Origin: Hymenobacter translucens
GTDB lineage: Bacteria; Bacteroidota; Bacteroidia; Cytophagales; Hymenobacteraceae
Assembly (NCBI RefSeq): GCF_020685205.1
Contig: NZ_JAJERB010000010.1
Span: 92,409-156,408, forward strand
DNA: 64,000 nucleotides
Direction: 5' to 3'
Below the pieces are notes generated by a model. It saw only the letters and a list, made by a program, of their open reading frames with translations, was not told where the DNA came from and did no database searches. The position numbers and the translations under genes are program-made. This document shows positions 17,340-25,749 of this stretch, piece after piece. Position 1 is the first letter of the stretch, and every line of letters begins with the position of its first letter.

Positions 17340-18197
17340 TTGAGAGCGGAAGGAAGAACCAGCGGCCGCAGCTGCTGGCCGCCATCGCCGAGGCCCGGCG
17401 CGTGGGGGCGACGCTGCTCATCGCCAAGGTGGACCGGCTCAGCCGCAACGCGGGCTTCATTTTTGCCCTGCGCGACTCGGGTGTGGACTTTGTCTGCTGC
17501 GATATGCCTGACGCGAATACGTTGACTGTGGGCTTGTTCGCCGTCATTGCCCAGCACGAGCGCGAGACCATCTCCAAGCGCACCAAGGACGCGCTGGCCG
17601 CCAAGAAGGCCCGCGGCGTCAAGTTGGGCAGCCCGGCCAATTTCACGCCGGCTGTCATCGCCCAGGGCCAGGCGGCCATGCAGGCCAATGCCCGCGAGCA
17701 CCAAGCCAACCGCCCGGCCGCCCGGCTCGCTGAGCTGTTGCGCGCCCAAGGGCATACCCTCTGGCAGATTGGCCTTCTTATAGCAGAAAGGGGATAAACT
17801 TACTCTAAGCAGTTTAAGGCTTGGGTCAGAAAGCCGTAACTTATTGAATTGCCGTGAAATGTGGCCTGTTATGCAAAGATGTCCTGAAAATGGGGTTCAG
17901 AAAATCAGGCCAAAAACAAATGGCCCTGTGGTTAATTGGACCTAACTTATTGAGCCGTGCCAAAATGCGAACCGGTTTAGAATGAGCTACATAAAACATA
18001 GTCTTTATTCTTAGAGTAAGTTTATCCCCCAGCTGCTATAAGAAGGCCAGATTGCGGCCGAACTCAACCAGGCGGGCTACCGCACGCGACGTGGCAACTC
18101 ATTTCATGCCACGACCGTGCAGCGCCTGTTACCGGTGGCTGGCCCGCACGCGTCTGAACAACCTACGGAAGTTGCATTACTGAACAAAAAGCTTTAA
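17340..18197 (+). pseudogene. Serine recombinase, N-terminus lost and split by a miniature Tn3 element
   Basis: Two pieces of one frame flank the 17771-18048 insert. The first reads from IESGRKNQRPQLLAAIAEAR through KVDRLSRNAGFIFALRDSG and HERETISKRTKDALAAKKAR to GHTLWQI; the second continues AAELNQAGYRTRRGNSFHAT to LLNKKL. Removing the insert and one copy of the AGATT duplication restores the frame exactly. The first 45 or so residues, with the catalytic serine, are absent; element B ends exactly where they should be. The gene is therefore inactive twice over. Confidence 0.88.
17771..18048. mobile_element. Tn3-derived miniature element (TIME-like) with AGATT target duplication
   Basis: 278 bp with 38-40-bp inverted repeats related to those of the 116-3906 transposon (GGCCTTCTTATAGCAG outer end). 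A perfect 5-bp direct repeat AGATT at 17766-17770 and 18049-18053 is the Tn3-type target duplication. The interior keeps motifs of the tnpA-tnpR gap (GGGTCAGAAAGCC, CAGGCCAAAAACAAA), so it looks like a Tn3 element that lost both genes but kept res-like sequence. It encodes no protein and would need TnpA supplied in trans. Confidence 0.92.
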
Positions 18198-18230
18198 CTT
18201 TGCGTAATACAAAGTGTATACACTTTGTAT
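18195..18230 (+). promoter_or_regulatory. Upstream palindrome with -7-like box, candidate AbiEi operator 1
   Basis: A perfect 24-bp palindrome at 18207-18230 (half site ATACAAAGTGTA) follows TAACTTTG at 18195-18202, which fits the Bacteroidota -7 consensus TAnnTTTG. Its core AAGTGTATACACTT resembles that of the second palindrome at 18315-18338. Confidence 0.65.
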
Positions 18231-18283
18231 TTGTGAATAGTATGACGTTGCGGGCCCTACCTAACTGGTGCAGTGGCCTTGGA

Positions 18284-18338
18284 TTTGACTTTTTGCTTTT
18301 TATGCCTTAACTTTGCAGGAAGTATACATACTTCCTGC
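18284..18338 (+). promoter_or_regulatory. abiEi promoter and operator 2
   Basis: TTTG at 18284-18287, a 20-bp spacer and TAACTTTG at 18308-18315 form a full Bacteroidota housekeeping promoter. A 24-bp near-perfect palindrome (18315-18338, half site GCAGGAAGTATA, one mismatch) begins at the end of the -7 box, where a bound protein would block transcription. AbiEi proteins are known to repress their own promoter through inverted repeats. Confidence 0.7.
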
Positions 18339-18362
18339 TTTTCGAAATGCTCAAACGCTGCT

Positions 18363-19229
18363 ATGGCCGGTAAATCACGGTTTGTTATCGCAGAAGCCCG
18401 GATACGGACGTTCTTTAAGCAGCACCCCAAGAAGGCCTTTACCAAGCTGCAACTGGTTGCCGTGCTGGAGGAACAACGAGCCACCTGGAACATTGCGCCG
18501 ACCACCACGGAGGAAAAGCTGCTTGACCAGCTGCTGGCCAAGGAGGTGTTGCAGAAGATAAAGCTGGAGTCTGACGGGTACTTGCCCTCGAAAGAACTCT
18601 ATGCGCAGGACGCGTCTGCGGTGATGCACATTGCCACGGCGTTGGCCCCCCGGGCCTACCTGTCCCATTACTCGGCCGTGTGGGCGAACGGCTTAACCAT
18701 GCAGGTACCGAAGGTTATCTACGTGACGTTTGAGCAAACCAAGAAGCCCCAGCGGGAGGCGTCCCTGACGCAGGCTGGCATTGACGCGGCTTTTGCCAAG
18801 CCCCAGCGCCGCACCACGGCCAGCATCCGCTACGGGGACTTCACGTTTGTGGTGCTCAACGGCGGTTTTACGAACCGCTTAGGCGTGCATCAACTGGACG
18901 GCATTCCCACCACCAACGTGGAGCGCACCCTGCTCGACAGCACCGTGCGGCCCGGCTACGCCGGGGGCGTTTCTGCCGTCCTGGAGGCTTATCGCCAGGC
19001 CCGGGGCAAGCTCTCGTTAAATAAGTTGGTGGCTACGCTGGACGCGTTGGATTTCATCTATCCCTACTTCCAGGCGGTCGGGTTCTATCTGGAGCGCGCC
19101 GGCTACCAGGGCAAGAAGTTAGACGAGTTGCGGGAGCGCTCGAAGGCGTTCGATTTCTACCTGACGTACGACATGGAGGAGAAGGATTATTCCGCCGACT
19201 GGCGGCTTTACTTCCCTAAGGGGCTGTAA
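18363..19229 (+). CDS. abiEi: AbiEi-type antitoxin / autorepressor
   Basis: 288-residue antitoxin of the type IV AbiE system, also a transcription repressor. The N-terminal winged helix region (ARIRTFFKQHPKKAFTKLQL) is followed by the AbiEi core AYLSHYSAVWANGLTMQVPK followed by VIYVTFEQ, and by GIPTTNVERTLLDS near residue 210. I chose the ATG at 18363, just after the second palindrome; an upstream extension of the frame would cross that operator. Unlike normal abiEi-abiEii operons, its partner is encoded on the opposite strand, and the two stop codons overlap (19216-19229). Confidence 0.85.
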   Translation: MAGKSRFVIAEARIRTFFKQHPKKAFTKLQLVAVLEEQRATWNIAPTTTEEKLLDQLLAKEVLQKIKLESDGYLPSKELYAQDASAVMHIATALAPRAYLSHYSAVWANGLTMQVPKVIYVTFEQTKKPQREASLTQAGIDAAFAKPQRRTTASIRYGDFTFVVLNGGFTNRLGVHQLDGIPTTNVERTLLDSTVRPGYAGGVSAVLEAYRQARGKLSLNKLVATLDALDFIYPYFQAVGFYLERAGYQGKKLDELRERSKAFDFYLTYDMEEKDYSADWRLYFPKGL

Positions 19230-20103
19230 TTCCTTCAAAGGCATCCATCACATAGTCGAAATAGAAGTCAAAATCCTGCACTTCTTCCGTTTGGGAAACC
19301 GTTGCCCGGACGTTTTCCCAGTCGTCGCGGTGAATGGCCTTGTGGTGGCGCATCTGCTGTAGAAAAGCCAGCGGCACGCGCTTGGCGTCAAAGATGTGTT
19401 GCAGCAGGGCCCGGCTCTCGGCGGAGCTGCAGGTTACGCCTTGGGACTCCATGATTAAGTGGATGTCGTAGAAGTCCCGGGCCCGTGCCCGTGAGGTATG
19501 CGAAGGGATTATCCCGGCGTACTGCGGCAGCTGCTGGCAAATGGCCCGGACTTTCTCGAAGACAATCATTTCCGCCGTGTATACATACACGGTATAGCCA
19601 TCCACTTTAATAGGCCGCTTGCTGCCTTCGCCCATGTACTCGAACTTGCTGAACTCGATTTGAAACTTCGAGGAATTGTTGGGGCGCAGGGGGATAAAAT
19701 CCCGCCGCTGCGCTTTGGGATTCGCAATCGGCTGGTCAAACACGTGCTGTTCCACCACTTTGAACTCGACCAGGTAACCACCCCAGAAATCAGCTATCTG
19801 CGGCTTGGTTTTGGGCTTGGTGACAAAGTTGTATTCCAACACCACGTAGCCGTTTTCGGCGTAGGTCTGCACCAGCGTTTTCTCAATTCTGTCCTTGATG
19901 ACCTGGAGGTCTTCCAGGAAGTCACCGTCGGCCAGGGAAAAGTCCAGGTCAAAGGAAGTGCGCGAAACCGCGCCCTGCTGGCCACTGTAGGCCAGGTCGA
20001 TGGCGTTGCCGCCTTTTAGCACAATGGCTTCACTCAACTCGTCATCGGAAGCGAGGGCAATAATAGCGAGGTGCTTGATTTTGTTGACGACGTCGATGTC
20101 CAT
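19216..20103 (-). CDS. abiEii: AbiEii-type nucleotidyltransferase toxin
   Basis: 295-residue toxin of the AbiE system; relatives are nucleotidyltransferases that modify tRNA or bind GTP and stop growth. The motifs are LKGGNAIDLAY near residue 30 and RTSFDLDFSLADG near 48, the latter giving the two active-site aspartates of the DUF1814/AbiEii fold. Conserved late segments include YTAEMIVFEKVRAICQQLP and ARARDFYDIHLIM. It is convergent with abiEi and overlaps it by 14 bp at the 3' ends. A -7-like TAATTTTG lies 42 bp upstream of the start (20145-20152), so it has its own promoter. Confidence 0.87.
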   Translation of the reverse strand: MDIDVVNKIKHLAIIALASDDELSEAIVLKGGNAIDLAYSGQQGAVSRTSFDLDFSLADGDFLEDLQVIKDRIEKTLVQTYAENGYVVLEYNFVTKPKTKPQIADFWGGYLVEFKVVEQHVFDQPIANPKAQRRDFIPLRPNNSSKFQIEFSKFEYMGEGSKRPIKVDGYTVYVYTAEMIVFEKVRAICQQLPQYAGIIPSHTSRARARDFYDIHLIMESQGVTCSSAESRALLQHIFDAKRVPLAFLQQMRHHKAIHRDDWENVRATVSQTEEVQDFDFYFDYVMDAFEGITAP

Positions 20104-20183
20104 ACGGAGGGCTTAGGAGCGCGGTAGCTTGACTACTGCACCAGCAAAATTAGCTGAATTTCGGAAGCCCTACTGACAGGAAT

Positions 20184-20255
20184 GGTAACACCAGTAACAC
20201 TGGTAATAATAGTAATATTGGTAACATCGGTAACACTAGTAATACTGCTAATAAT
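20184..20255 (+). repeat. 9-bp repeat array 1 (8 units)
   Basis: Eight head-to-tail units of consensus RGTAAYAYY (first units GGTAACACC, AGTAACACT) with exact 9-bp spacing, upstream of abiEii and about 0.8 kb before parA. It is the same unit as the arrays at 20967, 21937 and 60846. Confidence 0.92.
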
Positions 20256-20317
20256 AGCTTCGAGAGTCAAGCCGGAAGAATTCTACTGCCTGAGCCAATC
20301 GCGAGCCAATTGGCCTG

Positions 20318-20574
20318 TCAGAAAAAGTGCCCCCACAGCGCTCGTTTGAGGGTTTGCACTTGGGCGCCGGCGCGTGATGAGCCAATCAACTGGTGCTCCG
20401 TCTCGGCCTCGCTGGTTCCGGTTTTCTGCAGATAGCCGTCCTTCTCCAACTCGCCCAGGTAGCGCATGGCCGTGGGCTAGCTCACGCCCAACTGCTGCAC
20501 CACGGTGTTGGTGAGGCGGCCGTGCTGCCCGGCGTAGCAGTCCTGGAACTAAGTCAGGGCCTGAGCGCCTGCTG
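20318..20574 (-). pseudogene. Winged-helix fragment with an internal stop
   Basis: On the minus strand a frame reads GRLTNTVVQQLGVS, then a stop, then PTAMRYLGELEKDGYLQK and TEHQLIGSSRAGAQVQ. This looks like a winged-helix C-terminus such as the one at the end of Fic-type proteins, with a premature stop in the recognition helix. It lies directly after the small gene at 20575-20877 in the same frame direction, so the two may be pieces of one decayed gene. Confidence 0.45.
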
Positions 20575-20877
20575 CTAGCATTCTGTTGGTGGGCTGGTTG
20601 CCGCTTGCAACTCAGCCACGCTGAGGGAGGCCAACGGGAGGGCAATAGCCAAGCCTGACTCGTGCACCACATCGTTAGCCCATGCCGCCAAGTCCGCCGC
20701 GTACACCATCCGCTGCCCGGCGCTATTCTGATACACCGTCTTGCCTTCCATGAACACGGCCAAGTTGGAACGTAATGCCGCCGGAATGTCAGAAAAGGCT
20801 TGGTCGGTAGAGGACGTCAGCAGGAAATCTAAATAGGTGCGTAGGGCTAGATAAGCCGCGTGGTCTTCGAATGGCAT
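20575..20877 (-). CDS. Small protein of unknown function
   Basis: 100 residues from the ATG at 20877 (MPFEDHAAYLALRTYLDFLL ...) to a stop after SPPTEC. It is acidic, helical, without signal peptide or membrane segment; a short stretch GKTVYQNSAGQRMVYAADL looks like a beta hairpin. I recognise no family. It lies between array 1 and array 2 of the 9-bp repeats and may be the N-terminal piece of the decayed gene at 20318-20574. Confidence 0.5.
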   Translation of the reverse strand: MPFEDHAAYLALRTYLDFLLTSSTDQAFSDIPAALRSNLAVFMEGKTVYQNSAGQRMVYAADLAAWANDVVHESGLAIALPLASLSVAELQAATSPPTEC

Positions 20878-20966
20878 GAGGTAAAATCAGGAATCCACTA
20901 CAAAGTACTTCGCCTAAATTATAGACGCTATAGGCCTTCTTGATGATTTAGAAGGTTTTCAAATAG

Positions 20967-21020
20967 AGTAATACTGGTAATATAGGTAATACGAGTAACA
21001 TTAGTAACACCAGTAACATT
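20967..21020 (+). repeat. 9-bp repeat array 2 (6 units), upstream of parA
   Basis: Six contiguous units (AGTAATACT, GGTAATATA, GGTAATACG, AGTAACATT, AGTAACACC, AGTAACATT) end 20 bp before the parA start. TATGTTTG at 21029-21036 could be a -7 box, so protein bound to the array would sit on the promoter. It is likely to be both a partition site and an operator. Confidence 0.9.
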
Positions 21021-21040
21021 CGGTTGCGTATGTTTGCGGC

Positions 21041-21784
21041 ATGAGCAAGATTCTGGCGTTTACAAACCAAAAGGGGGGAGTCGGCAAAACCACGTCCACG
21101 GCCAACGTTGGGGCAGGCCTCGCCCGCGCTGGCCAGCGGGTGCTGCTGGTGGACCTAGACCCCCAAGCCAACCTGACCAAAGGCTTAGGCCTGGTCGATG
21201 CGGAGCAGAACGTGTACGGAGCCTTACTTGGTGAGTACCGCCTGAAAGCCTACGCGCTGCACGAGAACCTGGCGCTGGTGGCCGGCTCCCCGGCCCTGTC
21301 TGGTTTTGAGAAGGTCAAAGGCGACGAACTGGACCGCGAGTTTCTGCTGAAGGAATTGCTCGAACCCGTGCGCGAGCGCTGCGACTATATCCTGCTGGAT
21401 TGCCCGCCGGCCTTGGGTCTAGTTACCCTCAACGCCTATGCCTGCGCCCAGGCCCTCTACATTCCGCTGGAGGCGCAGATGTACGCCGCCGACGGATTGG
21501 AGAAAGTGCTGGAGCTGGTCGGCCGGGTGCGGCGGCGCCTAAACCCGGACCTGTCAGTGGGCGGCATCTTCTTTACCCGCCACGACGGCCGCAAAATACT
21601 GCGCCGGGAAACGGCCGAAGAACTGCGGGCGCTGTACCCTGGCTTGGTGCTGACCAGCTTCATCCGCGAGAGCATTGCCCTGGGCGAAGCGCCGCACCTG
21701 GGCCAGGATATTTTCACCTATGCCCCGCAGAGTGCCGGGGCGACCGACTATCAGGCGCTGGTCGCCGAAATTCTCACCCGCTAA
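21041..21784 (+). CDS. parA: ParA-family partition ATPase
   Basis: 247-residue Walker-type ATPase that moves plasmid copies apart before division. The deviant Walker A motif KGGVGKTTSTAN starts at residue 11, with LLVDLDPQANLTKGLGL as the A' motif and YILLDCPPALGLVTLNAY as Walker B. There is no N-terminal DNA-binding extension, so it belongs to the short (type Ib or Soj-like) group, in which the partner protein binds the centromere and regulates the operon. The partner gene follows after 17 bp. Confidence 0.95.
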   Translation: MSKILAFTNQKGGVGKTTSTANVGAGLARAGQRVLLVDLDPQANLTKGLGLVDAEQNVYGALLGEYRLKAYALHENLALVAGSPALSGFEKVKGDELDREFLLKELLEPVRERCDYILLDCPPALGLVTLNAYACAQALYIPLEAQMYAADGLEKVLELVGRVRRRLNPDLSVGGIFFTRHDGRKILRRETAEELRALYPGLVLTSFIRESIALGEAPHLGQDIFTYAPQSAGATDYQALVAEILTR

Positions 21785-21801
21785 TCCGCTGCCTGCTTCC
21801 C

Positions 21802-22302
21802 ATGGCCAAGACCTTCAAAAACCTGCCCCGCCCCGGTGAGCTGACCGCGCCCAAGCCCACGTCCGAACGCGACTTTTTTGACCTCAGCGACGAGCCAGCA
21901 CCCGCGAAAAAGCCCGCTGAGCAGTTAAAATCACCACGTAACACTGGTAACACTGGTAACACTGGTAACACTGGTAATATCAGTAATACCAGTAATACCA
22001 GTAATACTGGTGAGGTAACCGGTGCCGTTTCCCCCACGCACGCCGCTAAGGCTGCACCGGATGGGGTGCGTCAAACCTTTGTACTGAGCCGGGGCCACTT
22101 GGAGCAGTTGCGCGATTACGTCCATGCCCGCCGGGCCCAAGGAGAGTATACCTATTCCCAGAAGCAAGCCCTACAGGAGGCCTTAGAGTTGCTTTTTGCT
22201 GGCGCTGCCCCGGCCCCACCCCGGCCGGCCCAGGCACGGGAGCAAGAGCAACAGCGCCGGCAGCGTATTCAGCAGGGACGACGGCCCGAAGGCCATGAGT
22301 AG
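21802..22302 (+). CDS. ParB-like partner protein with an Asn-Thr-Gly repeat
   Basis: 166 residues in three parts: an N-terminal basic and acidic tail (MAKTFKNLPRPGELTAPKP ...), a central low-complexity run of NTG, NIS and NTS triplets (residues 46-69), and a C-terminal region (TFVLSRGHLEQLRDYVHARR ... QALQEALELLF) that looks like a small ribbon-helix-helix or other dimeric DNA-binding domain. The triplet run is encoded by eight copies of the 9-bp repeat found upstream of parA. Position after parA indicates the centromere-binding partner. The family is not named with certainty. Confidence 0.75.
   Translation: MAKTFKNLPRPGELTAPKPTSERDFFDLSDEPAPAKKPAEQLKSPRNTGNTGNTGNTGNISNTSNTSNTGEVTGAVSPTHAAKAAPDGVRQTFVLSRGHLEQLRDYVHARRAQGEYTYSQKQALQEALELLFAGAAPAPPRPAQAREQEQQRRQRIQQGRRPEGHE
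21937..22008 (+). repeat. 9-bp repeat array 3 (8 units) inside the parB-like gene
   Basis: Eight units (CGTAACACT, three times GGTAACACT, GGTAATATC, twice AGTAATACC, AGTAATACT). As the unit is nine bases, the frame is kept and each copy adds three residues. The same consensus occurs in non-coding arrays, so the DNA and not the peptide is probably the conserved feature. Confidence 0.92.
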
Positions 22303-22326
22303 CCAAATAGCTTCTTCATCTACCTA

Positions 22327-24069
22327 GATACTGTTGGCGAATTGGGTTTGGGGTAAAAGGGCTATTTTCGGAGGTGTCCTAACCGCTTCTGCTCATGAGC
22401 CTGCACCCCCAACCCAGTATGCCTGTTCCGCCCCAGACGCGCCAAGTAGCGCAGGCGGCATTCCCACGCGGCAATCGCTACCTGCAGTTGCGCGATACCT
22501 TGGGTACCCTCTATGACGACGCCCTCTTTGCCGACCTGTTTCCAGCGCGGGGGCAAGCGGCCCAGGCGCCCTGGCAGCTGGCGCTGGTGACGTTGCTGCA
22601 ATTTGCCGAGAATCTCTCCGACCGCCAAGCGGCCGATGCCGTGCGCAGTCGCATTGACTGGAAGTATTTGCTGGGCTTGGAGTTGACCGACCCCGGGTTT
22701 GACTTCAGCATTCTGTCCGAATTTCGCCAGCGGTTAGTGGCCGCCAAGGCCGAGGAGCGCCTGCTCACGCACCTGCTGACGTGTTGCCAGGACCAGCAGT
22801 GGCTCAAAGCCGGGGGCAAACAGCGAACGGACTCGACCCATGTGCTGGCGCGTGTCCGGGACATGAACCGCCTGGAGTGCGTGGGGGAGACCCTGCGCTT
22901 TACCCTCAACCGCTTGCCGACGCTCGTGCCCGACTGGTTGGCCACTCATCTGCAACCAGAGTGGGCGGCCCGGTATGGTCCCCGAGCCGAGGAGTACCGC
23001 CTGCCGCACACCAAACCCCAGCGGAAAGCTTACGCGCAGCAAGTGGGTCGGGACGGCTGGGGGCTCCTGGAGCAAGTAGCGCGGGATGACCAAGCCACCG
23101 TGCTGTGGCAACTGCCAGCCGTTGACATCCTGCGCCGGGTTTGGCTCCAACAGTTTCGCCTGGTGGACGGTCAGCTCATCTGGCGCGTGGAGAATCAGGA
23201 CGAGTTGCCGCCTTCCGCGCAGCTCATCAGCTCTCCCAACGATATAGAAGCGCGTTTTAGCCGGAAACGCACCACGACGTGGGTCGGCTATAAAGTCCAT
23301 TTAAGCGAAACCTGCGAAGCCGACCACCCGCATCTGATTACGCAGGTCGCCACGACCGTCAGCACCGAGGCGGATTCGACGACCTTGCCGCACATTCAGC
23401 AGGGATTGGCGGACCAGTCGTTGCTCCCGTCTCAGCAGTTGGTCGACACCGCGTATGTAAGCGCCGAGTTGCTCGTGCAGAGTCAGCAACTTCATCAGGT
23501 GGAGTTAGTGGGGCCCGCTCGCAAAGACCAGAAGTGGCAAGCGCTGGCGGGGCAAGGGTAGGCGGCGGCGGAACTCCACGTGGACTGGGACGCACAGCAA
23601 GCTACTTGTCCCCAAGGGCATACGACTCGCTCCTGGTTCTATACGATGGAAAAGGGCCAGCCCCGCGTGTTTATCAAGTTTTCCCGGAAGCAGTGCGGGC
23701 CCTGCCCCGTTCGGGCGCAGTGTACGCGGATGAAACGACGGGCCATTAAGTTGCGAGCCGACGCGCATTGCCAAGCCTTGCAAGCGTCCCGCGTGCGGAA
23801 CAGTCAGGCGGACTGGCCCTTGCTCTATAACCAGCGAGCGGGCATTGAAGGCACGCTTTCGCAAGGGGGCCGGGGCTTTGGCATGCGCCGTTCGCGCTAC
23901 ATGGGCCTGGCCAAAACCCATTTGCAGCACGTCTTTATCGCGACGGCGATGAACCTGTCCCGTATCGTTAACTGGTTAAACGAAGTGCCGTTAGCCCAGA
24001 CGCGGCGGGCCGCTTTCGAGCGGTTAATACCTCGGGCAATGGCTTGAAGGCGAATTCGCCAACAGTATC
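22327..24069. mobile_element. IS1182-family insertion sequence
   Basis: Terminal inverted repeats GATACTGTTGGCGAATT at 22327-22343 and its inverse at 24053-24069 enclose one transposase gene. I see no clear target duplication. It landed 24 bp after the parB-like stop codon. Confidence 0.85.
22395..24047 (+). pseudogene. IS1182-family transposase with an in-frame amber stop
   Basis: DDE transposase with the DUF772-type N-terminal domain (LFADLFPARGQAAQAPWQL, DRQAADAVRSRIDWKY), the first Asp in QRTDSTHVLARVRDM, and the C-terminal half with CPQGHTTRSWF, QCGPCPVRAQCTR and the final glutamate region QRAGIEGTLSQGGRGFGMRR. A single TAG at 23559-23561 splits the frame after about 388 residues; the following codons continue the same frame without any shift. 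Total length with the stop read through is about 550, normal for the family. It is probably a point-mutation pseudogene. Confidence 0.9.
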
Positions 24070-24107
24070 CCGTTGCAACGAGAACCCCGTAAGCAGTCAG
24101 GCGCCGC

Positions 24108-25217
24108 TTAGAACCGGGCGACCCGGCGCGTGGCCGTGCCCTGGGCGGTGGTCACGGTGAGCAGGGCCACGCCGCGGAACGGGCCAAAGTCAGCTCCATC
24201 CAGGTGCAGCGTGCCGGAGCTGCCGTTAAGCCGCCGGCTGAACAGCTGGCGCCCGGCCAGATCCGTGGCCAAGACGGTGAACTGGCCGCTGCCTTGGGGC
24301 ACCGTCAGGGTGAGGGGGCTGCCCACGGCCGAGGGGTTCGGGTAGGCCGAGAGGGCCGCGTCGGTGGCTGCGTCGCGGGTGCTGCTGATGGTGCGCGGCC
24401 GGCGGTAGGTGTCGCGGTACTGCACGGCCGTGATGGTTTCGGCGGTGCCCGTCACCGTGGTGATGATGGTGAGCAGCGGCACGCGCTGGCTTCTGGCCAG
24501 CCACTTGTACTGGCGCTCGTGGCGCGGCACGGGCACACCCGGGGCCCCAGCCAAGGCAATGCTGTCGGAACCGGTCATGGTGCTCACCACGCGCAGCACG
24601 GCAAAGGTGCCGAAGGGGGTGGTCAGGGTACCCCAGCCGTCGGCGCGGTTCACGCGCTTCTGCGTGCGCTCAAAGTACAGGATGCCCTGCATCTCGGCAA
24701 CGAGCACCGAATTGCTCGAGTCGCGCCGCCCGTAGGTGATGGGCAGGCGGTACACTACGTCCTGCAGGGCCTGGCTCTGGTAGGTCGCCGTGACGGGCAG
24801 GCCACTGACCACGGCCCCGAAGCCGACCGAGCGGTAGTCGGCGGTGGACTTGTTGTAGAAGTTGTAGGTTTCCGTGACGGGAAGGCCGGGTATCGGCAGC
24901 GGCTCCGGCGACGCCTGGCTGGCCCGGTTGACGCCACCCAGCAGGCCGAACGCGAGCTGAAACAAGGCGGGCACGGTAACATAGCGGTCCACGGTCTGGC
25001 CGGTGTGCTGCAGGGTGCTGTAGTTCCAGGTCTGGTTCGCGCCGTTGCGGCTCAGCGGCGGCGCGCCCATGGGCAGCGTCGGGGCGGCATTGCTCAGGCG
25101 CAGGGTGTCGCCCGCGGCCGGTAAATCGGCCGACACAATGGTAATGGGGGTTTGGGCATGGGCGCCCAGGCCGAGCGAAATTGCACCCAGCAGGAAAGAG
25201 TAAAAAGGTAACCGCAT
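24108..25217 (-). CDS. Secreted protein with type IX C-terminal sorting domain
   Basis: 369 residues. The ATG at 25217 leads straight into a signal peptide (MRLPFYSFLLGAISLGLGAH, cut after AQ). The last 80 residues (AYPNPSAVGSPLTLTV ... LFSRRLNGSSGTLHL ... ATRRVARF) form the type A C-terminal domain that sends Bacteroidota proteins through the type IX secretion system. The middle is beta-rich, with repeated TYQSQ and VQYRD segments, and gives no enzyme motif. It stands alone, transcribed toward the IS1182 copy. Function is unknown beyond secretion to the cell surface or medium. Confidence 0.85.
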   Translation of the reverse strand: MRLPFYSFLLGAISLGLGAHAQTPITIVSADLPAAGDTLRLSNAAPTLPMGAPPLSRNGANQTWNYSTLQHTGQTVDRYVTVPALFQLAFGLLGGVNRASQASPEPLPIPGLPVTETYNFYNKSTADYRSVGFGAVVSGLPVTATYQSQALQDVVYRLPITYGRRDSSNSVLVAEMQGILYFERTQKRVNRADGWGTLTTPFGTFAVLRVVSTMTGSDSIALAGAPGVPVPRHERQYKWLARSQRVPLLTIITTVTGTAETITAVQYRDTYRRPRTISSTRDAATDAALSAYPNPSAVGSPLTLTVPQGSGQFTVLATDLAGRQLFSRRLNGSSGTLHLDGADFGPFRGVALLTVTTAQGTATRRVARF

Positions 25218-25749
25218 AAAGAGGGGTTGAAAGTAGGTGAATTGTATTTTCCTGAACGGCAGGCACTCAGCGCACCACGAAGATAATACCAAACGCCTTT
25301 CGAAAAAGTTGCGTAAGTATAATTTTTTTTAGAAAGTGTCCCAAGACGCCCGCGGGGCTATTTTGGGGCCGGCACTACCAGCCTGCCGGCGGTGGCCGCT
25401 CCAATTTGCAGGAGAGTGGCCAGCCCCCCCTCGCTGCCTAAAGGGCCCTTGTCTCCGATAGGCCTCCCACCCGGCACATGCTGTGCTGCTGCGCCTTCCG
25501 GCTGCGTGCGCGCTTCTGCGCGTTGCTCTGGTGCCGCGCTCACCCCCAGGAGTGTTGCTGTACTCGGGGCGAATACGATTTTTTGCCCCGGCCAGCCGAA
25601 GCCCCTTGGCAGGGACCTGATTGCGGCGGGGCCGCCGAGCAAACCCGCACAGGGCCGGGTCAGAGGGATTTCCCTGAATGTTTAACTCCGCCCTCTATAT
25701 TCGAAGGCACGAACAGGAGCAGGAGATGTTCCTACAGAAAAACCACCCC
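25218..25749. other. Intergenic stretch without a recognised gene
   Basis: It contains the likely promoter of the secreted-protein gene (AT-rich 25300-25335) and about 350 bp of GC-rich sequence whose frames look random. No RNA or repeat is recognised. Confidence 0.4.

Noticed and set aside
21937..22008. 9-bp repeat array considered as a CRISPR or microsatellite
   Set aside because: Units are contiguous with no spacers, and the same consensus recurs in three other places near par and rep, which fits binding sites better than slippage alone.
25358..25642. Frames in the region before the barrel protein
   Set aside because: Overlapping frames on both strands have random composition and no start signals.
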